Assembly: GCA_024653845.1 (NCBI GenBank)
Contig: JANLHA010000185.1
Coordinates: 1 to 10,010, forward strand
Direction: 5' to 3'
Length of the DNA stretch: 10,010 nt
DNA from: Candidatus Omnitrophota bacterium
GTDB taxonomy: Bacteria; Omnitrophota; Gorgyraeia; Zapsychrales; JANLHA01
The translations under genes were made by a program, and so were the position numbers. Numbering within the stretch: the stretch's first letter is position 1; every line of letters begins with the position of its first letter. The notes below the pieces were generated by a model, which did not search any database, was not told the DNA's origin, and saw only the letters and a program-made list of their open reading frames with translations. Positions 6,057 through 10,010 of this stretch are shown piece after piece.

Positions 6057-6725
6057 TCATCCTTTGAGCATATAACCACGACCACGTACGGTATGGATCA
6101 ACTTCTTTTTATGCCCATGATCGATTTTGCTACGAAGATAATTGATATAGACCTCGATCACGTTGGTTGCCACATCGAAATGGATGTCCCAAACGTGCTC
6201 AGAGATCATGGTGCGGGTGACAATCGTTCCAGCATTACGCATCAAATATTCCAAAAGCGCGTATTCTTTGGTTGTTAAAATGATTTCCTTATTAGCCCTT
6301 TCGACCTTATGAGTCAAAAGGTCTAAAGTCAAATCATCGACCTGATAGCGAGTGGGAGACTGCTCTGCTTTTTTGCGAAGATGCGCTCGCATCCTTGCTA
6401 GCAATTCTTCAAAAGCAAAAGGCTTAGTCAAGTAGTCCTCGGCTCCCGAATCAAGACCATTAATTTTATCCTGCAATTCATCTTTAGCAGTTAACATCAA
6501 GATAGGAACAGAATTCTTTTCCCCTCTCAATTTTTTACATAATGTGATGCCATCCATTTTGGGAAGCATCAAATCCAAAAGGATCATATCATAATCATTG
6601 GTTGTCGCTAAAAAATGGCCTTCTTCCCCATCATAAGCCACATCAACAGCATAAGCTTCTTCCTTCAAGCCTCGTTTGACAAAATTAGCAATTTTCTTAT
6701 CGTCCTCAACAAGAAGTATACGCAT
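6057..6725 (-). CDS. OmpR/PhoB-family response regulator
   Basis: 222 residues, full length. Receiver domain ~1-115 with acidic pocket E7-D8-D9, phospho-acceptor D51 in 'LLDLMLPKMDG', T79 in 'LMLTA' and K101 in 'LTKPF'. Winged-helix DNA-binding domain ~125-221 with 'LTTKEYALLEYLMRNAG', the recognition-helix region 'FDVATNVIEVYINYLRSKID' and the C-terminal wing 'IHTVRGRGYML'. Sequence style is close to CusR/CopR-type metal regulators, but this class is also used for envelope stress, so the signal is open. AGAGGAAAG precedes the ATG. The kinase starts 3 nt after its stop. The 11-bp direct repeats upstream of its own operon and of three others fit the tandem head-to-tail binding of this family, so it is the best candidate for their regulator. 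Confidence 0.95.
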   Translation of the reverse strand: MRILLVEDDKKIANFVKRGLKEEAYAVDVAYDGEEGHFLATTNDYDMILLDLMLPKMDGITLCKKLRGEKNSVPILMLTAKDELQDKINGLDSGAEDYLTKPFAFEELLARMRAHLRKKAEQSPTRYQVDDLTLDLLTHKVERANKEIILTTKEYALLEYLMRNAGTIVTRTMISEHVWDIHFDVATNVIEVYINYLRSKIDHGHKKKLIHTVRGRGYMLKG

Positions 6726-6759
6726 GGTTCTTTCCTCTTCTCTCTTATAACCTTATGCT

Positions 6760-6909
6760 TTAAAGGGGCTTTTGGCCTTGAATAATTCTCACCAACACGG
6801 TGATAATTGCAAGGACCAATAAAATATGGATGAATCCTCCCATGGTATATGAAGAGACCAACCCTAAAAGCCACAAAACAAACAAAACGACAGCGATAGT
6901 CCAAAGCAT
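6760..6909 (-). CDS. lmo0937-family (DUF5670-like) small membrane protein
   Basis: 49 residues from the ATG at 6907-6909, with AAGGAGG upstream. Two hydrophobic helices (~3-20 and ~24-43) flank 'LLGLVSSYTMGGFIHILL', and the protein ends 'RIIQGQKPL'. The phrases WLLGL, YTMGG.IHILL and the IIQG end are characteristic of the lmo0937 family, tiny inner-membrane proteins of unknown function found in stress clusters of both Gram types. It is the first gene of the two-component operon, 34 nt before the regulator, so regulator and peptide should be made together. It could be a simple reporter target, or an accessory that modulates the kinase in the membrane; the latter is speculation from position. 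Confidence 0.85.
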   Translation of the reverse strand: MLWTIAVVLFVLWLLGLVSSYTMGGFIHILLVLAIITVLVRIIQGQKPL

Positions 6910-6954
6910 ATTTTACCCTCCTTATACAAGGTTCGGGAAAAAATTCCAAGTATA

Positions 6955-7009
6955 ATTTTATCAAAGGAGTGTTAGAGAAGTATTAGAAATTAATTAGAAT
7001 CTTCTAATC
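6955..7009 (-). promoter_or_regulatory. Predicted autoregulatory box and promoter of the two-component operon
   Basis: The cleanest copy of the element: TTAGA at 6972, 6983 and 6994 (+ strand), exactly 11 bp apart, with TAATC at 7005. The third and fourth units also form an inverted pair, ATTAGAA/TTCTAAT around TC. A -10-like TAAAAT (6960-6955) follows after 11 bp on the minus strand; TATACT (6954-6949) is an alternative. The first word is 62 nt from the start codon at 6909. I infer positive autoregulation by the encoded regulator. Confidence 0.75.
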
Positions 7010-7023
7010 TACGCTGGAGTCGT

Positions 7024-7104
7024 CTATACAGACTTTCTCCAATTGAGCAATATTCCCATCATGTATATGACGCCACTAATAATGATGATCAACAAATGAC
7101 CCAT
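7024..7104 (-). CDS. Possible 26-residue membrane peptide
   Basis: The ATG at 7102-7104 lies 5 nt after the stop of the entericidin-like gene, with AGGGGA about 9-10 nt upstream formed by that gene's last codons. The peptide is one hydrophobic stretch with a basic end ('LLIIIISGVIYMMGILLNW' then RKSV). Its size and hydrophobicity fit the other small membrane peptides here, but the ribosome-binding site is modest and so short a frame can arise by chance. Its 3' end contains a weak imperfect hairpin (GGAG...CTCC with an inner GTCT/AGAC). Confidence 0.4.
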   Translation of the reverse strand: MGHLLIIIISGVIYMMGILLNWRKSV

Positions 7105-7109
7105 AAATC

Positions 7110-7271
7110 TCAATCCCCTAAATCCTGAATTGCACGGTTTACGTCCTGAACACCCCGCTCGACATCACGGCCTATATCTTGCCCTAATTCTCGGGCGTCA
7201 TCTCGCGTTTCACGACTACATCCACAAAAGAATATGGTTGCCAATAAAAATGAAAAAATAATATTCTTCAT
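7110..7271 (-). CDS. Entericidin-like small lipoprotein (second copy)
   Basis: 53 residues, ATG at 7269-7271, with AAAGGGA upstream. The signal sequence 'MKNIIFSFLLATIFF' leads to 'CGCS', with Cys18 (F-C-G-C) the likely lipidated residue, though Cys16 cannot be excluded. The mature part is a charged amphipathic helix with spaced Asp/Arg ('ETRDDARELGQDIGRDVERG', then 'VQDVNRAIQDLGD'), matching the GxDIxRxxE/VQ pattern of entericidin-type lipoproteins. It starts 13 nt after the DUF3309 stop, in the same unit as the other lipoproteins. It is clearly different in sequence from the copy at 8133-8285, so this is not a recent duplication. Likely an envelope-stress lipoprotein; toxicity is not implied. 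Confidence 0.75.
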   Translation of the reverse strand: MKNIIFSFLLATIFFCGCSRETRDDARELGQDIGRDVERGVQDVNRAIQDLGD

Positions 7272-7284
7272 GCTTTCCCTTTCT

Positions 7285-7443
7285 TTAAATACGACCCAGA
7301 AGAATCAAAATGATCAAAATCAAACAGATCAAAGAAAAAGCCCCACTTGGAACATACCCCCACGAACGGCTGTATGGCCAAGAAGGAAGCGATCCTACAA
7401 GCAAAACAATCAGAAGAATCAATAGCAGCGTTCCTGTTGTCAT
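7285..7443 (-). CDS. DUF3309-family small membrane protein
   Basis: 52 residues. The ATG (7441-7443) overlaps the upstream TGA (7440-7442) as ATGA, with AAAGGAG upstream. The layout is a hydrophobic helix (~4-18), the DUF3309 signature 'LPSWPYSRSWGYVPSG' (19-34) and a second hydrophobic helix (~36-50) ending 'LLGRI'. The tryptophan/proline loop and length agree closely with this family, which is widespread in Proteobacteria and other diderms and has no known function. Translational coupling to the periplasmic protein suggests a fixed ratio. Confidence 0.9.
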   Translation of the reverse strand: MTTGTLLLILLIVLLVGSLPSWPYSRSWGYVPSGAFSLICLILIILILLGRI

Positions 7444-7769
7444 CTTTCTTCTCCTTTCACTTCATTTTTAAATTCAACTTCCGTAGCCTCCCATATCCCA
7501 AGATTTTGATTTTCTCGAACATTCACTTTGACTTCATTCCCTACCTCCAACTCATCGAGGGTTGGAATATTTCTAAAAATAGCGTCACGAACGACCTTCA
7601 ATTTAATCTGATTAGGAAAATTATCTTCTTTTTCCTCCTCGATCTGCTGAATGGTCAAAATGCTGTTTTTAACATCCACCTTTCGGACAATGCCGTAGAC
7701 CCATTCGGCATAAACCGCAGTTTGCAAAATAAAAAAACTCAATATTGTTAAAGAAATGATTTTTTTCAT
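7440..7769 (-). CDS. Small periplasmic protein with signal peptide, possible OB/DUF5666-like fold
   Basis: 109 residues, with AGGAGA 5 nt upstream of the ATG. A classical signal peptide (~1-21, 'MKKIISLTILSFFILQ', probable cleavage after AVYA) precedes ~88 residues that look mostly beta: 'WVYGIVRKVDVKNSILTIQQ', 'NQIKLKVVRDAIFRN', 'LEVGNEVKVNVREN', 'WEATEVEFKNEV'. The alternation of 'G.V..VD.....LTI', 'L.V...A' and 'L.VGNEVKV' resembles small OB-like domains (DUF5666/DUF1344 type) found in periplasmic stress proteins. No cysteines or catalytic motif are seen. It lies 17 nt after the Thr-rich lipoprotein and overlaps the DUF3309 gene. Confidence 0.7.
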   Translation of the reverse strand: MKKIISLTILSFFILQTAVYAEWVYGIVRKVDVKNSILTIQQIEEEKEDNFPNQIKLKVVRDAIFRNIPTLDELEVGNEVKVNVRENQNLGIWEATEVEFKNEVKGEER

Positions 7770-7786
7770 CGTTCTCTCCTAAGACT

Positions 7787-8119
7787 TTAAAAAATAGCTT
7801 CAAATATTCCGGCAATCACCTTAAATGGAAAAGCGATGACTTTCCCAATCACATGAAAAACACTTCCAATGACTCCGCCTTTATGACCCCCTTCATCTGA
7901 GGTTGTCGTTGTCTCTTCTTTGACCACGGTTGTTTCAGTTTCTTGTTCATAATTTTCGTCATTGATATTATCGTTGTCGTAAGCTCTCCCGGTAGTTGTG
8001 ACTTTAGAATCGTCCTCACTCGTTGTGGTGGTCGTTGTTTCTTTATAAGTGTGATTGTGCGTCGAACAACCCATTGCCGTCATAGAAAAAATAAAGAAGA
8101 TGACCCACATTTTTTCCAT
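7787..8119 (-). CDS. Thr-rich lipoprotein with hydrophobic C-terminal helix
   Basis: 110 residues from the ATG at 8117-8119, with GGAG 5 nt upstream; a frame extension to 8236 lies inside the preceding gene and is rejected. 'MEKMWVIFFIFSMTAMGC' is a lipoprotein signal with Cys18 as likely lipidation site (weak lipobox A-M-G-C). Then comes a low-complexity middle with two related Thr/acidic tracts ('YKETTTTTTSEDDSK' and 'VVKEETTTTSDEGG') and an Asp/Asn-rich link. The last ~30 residues form an amphipathic/hydrophobic helix ('VIGSVFHVIGKVIAFPF', then 'KVIAGIFEAIF'). I know no named family. It may be surface- or membrane-associating at both ends. It is the second gene of the envelope operon. Confidence 0.75.
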   Translation of the reverse strand: MEKMWVIFFIFSMTAMGCSTHNHTYKETTTTTTSEDDSKVTTTGRAYDNDNINDENYEQETETTVVKEETTTTSDEGGHKGGVIGSVFHVIGKVIAFPFKVIAGIFEAIF

Positions 8120-8132
8120 ACGATCTCCTTTC

Positions 8133-8285
8133 TCACTTCCTGCCGTCTGTGACATCATCCACCACTTCTTGCACATTTTGACCTGTATTTTCCACATCTT
8201 TACCCACACCTCTTGTCGTCTCACACCCCACGACACTCAAAGTAAACCCTATCCCCAAAATTATTAATAAAAGGAATGCTTTCAT
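8133..8285 (-). CDS. Entericidin-like small lipoprotein (first copy)
   Basis: 50 residues, with AGGGAGG upstream of the ATG at 8283-8285. The signal peptide 'MKAFLLLIILGIGF' ends in a good lipobox L-S-V-V-G-C with Cys21. The mature peptide 'ETTRGVGKDVENTGQNVQE' matches the entericidin A/B pattern (T-x-R-G-x-G-x-D-[VI]-x-x-x-G). Entericidins are small stress-regulated outer-membrane-associated lipoproteins; a toxin/antidote role was proposed for the E. coli pair. It is the first gene under the promoter at 8329-8384, 13 nt ahead of the Thr-rich lipoprotein. Confidence 0.85.
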   Translation of the reverse strand: MKAFLLLIILGIGFTLSVVGCETTRGVGKDVENTGQNVQEVVDDVTDGRK

Positions 8286-8328
8286 GCCAACCTCCCTTAT
8301 AAGAATCAATCTCCTATTTGTTGAATCA

Positions 8329-8384
8329 ATTTTATAGAATATTAAATTAAGAAAGTATTAGAAGAAAATTAAAAATCTCTAATG
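8329..8384 (-). promoter_or_regulatory. Predicted response-regulator box and promoter of the envelope lipoprotein operon
   Basis: On the + strand TTAAG (8347), TTAGA (8358), TTAAA (8369) and TAATG (8380) are spaced 11 bp apart. Units two to four agree closely with those at 6972 and 4518. TAAAAT (8334-8329) follows after 12 bp on the minus strand as -10. The first word lies 61 nt from the start codon at 8285. The short stretch 8385-8442 beyond it is A/T-rich and shows no further feature. Confidence 0.7.
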
Positions 8385-8442
8385 GGGATAAAGGGGTCTG
8401 ATAAATTATAGAAATAAAAATTGTGAGGGAAGAATAAGAGAA

Positions 8443-8474
8443 AACGGGAAGCTATTAACCGAGTCTTTCCCGTT
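8443..8474 (-). terminator. Intrinsic terminator of the Cache-PAS gene
   Basis: On the minus strand AACGGGAA (8474-8467) pairs perfectly with TTCCCGTT (8450-8443), with a 16-nt loop that contains the stop codon (8455-8457). It is followed by the U-rich TTCTCTTATTCTT. The stem therefore overlaps the last codons of the gene. Confidence 0.7.
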
Positions 8475-9840
8475 CTGACACATCTCGAATGATCGCCGTA
8501 AAGAAATTTCCTTCATGAGTTTTCCATGTCGAGATGGAAAGTTCAATGGGGAACTCCTCTCCAGTTTTTCTTAAACCCGTGACCTGAAGAGTTTTTCCAA
8601 TGACCCGCGCTTCGCCAGTCGCATTAAATCGGTTAAGTCCGGCTTGATGAGGCTGACGAAAACGTTCGGGCATGATCATCGTCAGCGGTTGCCCCAGAGC
8701 TTCAGCAGCCGAATAGCCAAACATGATCTTGGCCATTTTATTCCAAGAAACAATGTTTCCTTGTTGATCTGCCGAGATAATTGCATCGTGAGCAGTCTCA
8801 ACCAGAGTCGCTAAACGCTGTTGATTGACTTGCAAGACCTGACGATGTCTTTGAAGAATTTCAAAAATTTGTTTAATAAAAATGGCTAGGAAAAAATTAA
8901 ATACCAAGATCAAACCATAAACAAAGAGAATCCAGTTTAAAGCTTGATTTCTCATCATAAAAGCCGTTTTTGTGGATTCTTGAAAAACAACGGTCCATCG
9001 ATAATGAGGAACCTGTTCATAGGCACAAAGGCGATTTTCTTGTTCATCAGGGTTGAAGGCGATGATAAGACCACTTTTCCCTTCCAAGGCTTTTTGAACA
9101 GCGGGAACGCCAGAAAAATCCACAATTTCTTCTTGGGCAAGGAACTTGGGATGCGCTGCAATTTGTCCTTTCTGATCGGTAAAATAAATGAACCCTGAAG
9201 AATCCAAATACATTTCCTGACTCCAAAGCAAGAGAGTATCCAATTTGACCTGGAGAACCAGAATCCCAAGAACATCACCCAGATTTGTTTTGATGGGAAT
9301 CGCTACGGCAATCACACTGTATGATGGTTCTGCAGATCTTTTATAAACTTCAGAAATGTAGGGTTCCCATTGTTGGGTCACTCCGCGGTACCAATCTCGA
9401 AAAGCAAAGTTCTTTCCCATAATATTAGGAAGATGTGGCGTATCCGCCATCATGTTGCCTTCGGGATCCGTCAAGAAAAGCCTGTCGATATAAGAAAAAT
9501 TTTGAGGAACGTCATCTAATATCTGAATGGCCTCTTCCCATCGTTCCTCCTGGATCAAGCGACGAAATTGCGCGCGTGACGCTAAAGACATTCCCACTTC
9601 CGTCATTCGATCAAACTTGTCTTCAAGAGCGCTGGCCGCAAAACGGGTCAAAGATTGACGTCGCTGAAGGACCAATTCGCTAAGATCACGATTGATTTCA
9701 CGATAACCTAAAGAAGCGACAAAGATGATGGATAGCGTGGGAACAAGAAAGATGCTCCACCTAACCAATCTTTGCTTTAGGCGGTCATCATGGTTTGAAA
9801 ATAAGGCAAGGGTCATCCAGTTGATGAGTTTGATAAACAT
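8455..9840 (-). CDS. Membrane Cache-PAS sensor protein without an output domain
   Basis: 461 residues, with GGAGAGGGAAG directly before the ATG. Order: basic N-terminus, TM1 (~27-46), periplasmic dCache-type domain (~50-295) with 'YIDRLFLTDPEGNMMADTP', 'FAFRDWYRGV' and 'YSVIAVAIPIKTNLGDVLGI', TM2 (~301-323), linker coiled coil (~324-345), and one cytoplasmic PAS domain (~341-457) with 'ETAHDAIISADQQGNIVSWN', 'GYSAAEALGQP' and the PAC end 'FTAIIRDVSERERLG'. In relatives this last phrase is followed by a histidine kinase, GGDEF or methyl-accepting module; here a stop codon and terminator follow at once, and no kinase remnant is seen in the ~70 nt before the next promoter. It may act through a partner or be a truncated gene. 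A link to the downstream two-component system is possible but unproven. Confidence 0.9.
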   Translation of the reverse strand: MFIKLINWMTLALFSNHDDRLKQRLVRWSIFLVPTLSIIFVASLGYREINRDLSELVLQRRQSLTRFAASALEDKFDRMTEVGMSLASRAQFRRLIQEERWEEAIQILDDVPQNFSYIDRLFLTDPEGNMMADTPHLPNIMGKNFAFRDWYRGVTQQWEPYISEVYKRSAEPSYSVIAVAIPIKTNLGDVLGILVLQVKLDTLLLWSQEMYLDSSGFIYFTDQKGQIAAHPKFLAQEEIVDFSGVPAVQKALEGKSGLIIAFNPDEQENRLCAYEQVPHYRWTVVFQESTKTAFMMRNQALNWILFVYGLILVFNFFLAIFIKQIFEILQRHRQVLQVNQQRLATLVETAHDAIISADQQGNIVSWNKMAKIMFGYSAAEALGQPLTMIMPERFRQPHQAGLNRFNATGEARVIGKTLQVTGLRKTGEEFPIELSISTWKTHEGNFFTAIIRDVSERERLG

Positions 9841-9878
9841 CTTCCCTCTCCAATGAGTATAAAGTTACCAATTATCTA

Positions 9879-9898
9879 TTTTTGTTTTAACACAAAAA
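9879..9898 (-). repeat. A/T-rich inverted repeat between the DUF326-like gene and the sensor gene
   Basis: TTTTTGT (9879-9885) and ACAAAAA (9892-9898) are perfect 7-bp arms with a 6-nt spacer. It lies 29 nt after the upstream stop and 38 nt before the sensor start. It may be a weak terminator or a regulatory palindrome. The flanking TTGACT (9917-9912) resembles a -35, but I find no well-spaced -10 for it. The 11-bp TTAGA element is absent here. Confidence 0.35.
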
Positions 9899-9927
9899 GA
9901 TGGATGAGCCAAGTCAAAGGTGGGATT

Positions 9928-10010
9928 TTATAATTTCACTTCTTCGGCAATCATTTCTCGACAGGCCTCCGCACATGTGTAACAAATCTCCGCACAGTCC
10001 TGACAATGCT
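9928..10010 (-). CDS. C-terminus of a DUF326/four-helix copper-binding-type Cys-rich protein (5' end outside window)
   Basis: Only the last 26 codons before a TAA are inside the window. They read 'HCQDCAEICYTCAEACREM' then 'IAEEVKL', giving a CxxCxxxCxxCxxxC ladder on one helix. This spacing is diagnostic of the DUF326 family, which includes the copper-storage proteins Csp1/Csp3 whose four-helix bundles bind many Cu(I) ions through inward-facing cysteines. The N-terminus is not visible, so a Tat signal (periplasmic type) cannot be assessed. It precedes the sensor gene by 87 nt; whether they share a transcript is unclear. Confidence 0.75.
   Translation of the reverse strand, partial: HCQDCAEICYTCAEACREMIAEEVKL

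Noticed and set aside
6665..6964. 99-codon minus-strand frame spanning the lmo0937-type gene
   Set aside because: It is out of frame with both the lmo0937-type and regulator genes, crosses the promoter and matches no family.
7347..7751. 134-codon + strand open frame
   Set aside because: It is antisense to the DUF3309 and signal-peptide genes, whose products have clear family or export features; the antisense translation is a Phe-rich shadow.
8120..8236. N-terminal extension of the Thr-rich lipoprotein
   Set aside because: It would overlap the entericidin-like gene in another frame and bury the lipoprotein signal in mid-protein.
1096..8384. TTAGA repeats as a CRISPR array or transposon end
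   Set aside because: The units are only 11 bp, occur as short clusters at four promoters at a fixed distance from start codons, and no transposase, cas gene or target-site duplication is seen.
9889..9917. Sigma70 promoter with -35 TTGACT for the sensor gene
   Set aside because: At 16-18 bp spacing the -10 positions read TGTGTT or GTGTTA, too far from consensus to claim.

Overview
This window comes from a diderm (Gram-negative-type) bacterium of fairly low G+C. Three predicted lipoproteins, a periplasmic protein, entericidin-like peptides and a YqjD-type membrane anchor all point to an outer membrane. The gene mix (CsbD, DUF892, DUF883, DUF3309, lmo0937-type and general-stress-17M-like proteins) occurs in stress islands of many phyla, so I do not name a taxon. 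Every gene I can support lies on the minus strand. At least ten are under about 115 codons, and several are 26-75 residues.

Reading in the direction of transcription, from high to low coordinates: (i) the C-terminus of a Cys-rich DUF326/copper-storage-type protein (9928-10010), then a membrane Cache-PAS sensor with no output domain (8455-9840), closed by an intrinsic terminator. (ii) An envelope operon: entericidin-like lipoprotein (8133-8285), Thr-rich lipoprotein (7787-8119), periplasmic protein (7440-7769), DUF3309 peptide (7285-7443), second entericidin-like lipoprotein (7110-7271) and perhaps a 26-residue peptide (7024-7104). (iii) An lmo0937-type peptide (6760-6909), an OmpR/PhoB-class response regulator (6057-6725) and its histidine kinase (4563-6053). 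(iv) A 48-residue basic peptide (4311-4457), a YflT/GSP17M-like protein (3674-4207), a GT4 glycosyltransferase (2301-3596), two tiny genes chained by ATGA overlaps (2080-2304, 1964-2083), a YqjD-like protein (1670-1936), a hairpin, and a two-TM YqjE-like protein (1151-1582). (v) A DUF892 ferritin-like protein (471-1049) and a CsbD-like protein running off the window (1-458).

The most interesting signal is regulatory. Units ii, iii, iv and v each carry the same upstream element: a TTAGA/TTAAA word repeated three times at exact 11-bp spacing, with a degenerate fourth copy. The element begins 60-64 nt before the first start codon and is followed 11-12 bp later by a -10-like hexamer. Eleven-bp direct repeats replacing a -35 box are the hallmark of OmpR/PhoB-family regulators, and such a regulator is encoded in the middle of the window. 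I infer a compact, self-contained and autoregulated two-component regulon. It would control lipoproteins, small membrane proteins, a probable glycolipid-type glycosyltransferase, membrane anchors, a ferritin-like protein and CsbD, consistent with an envelope/general stress response.
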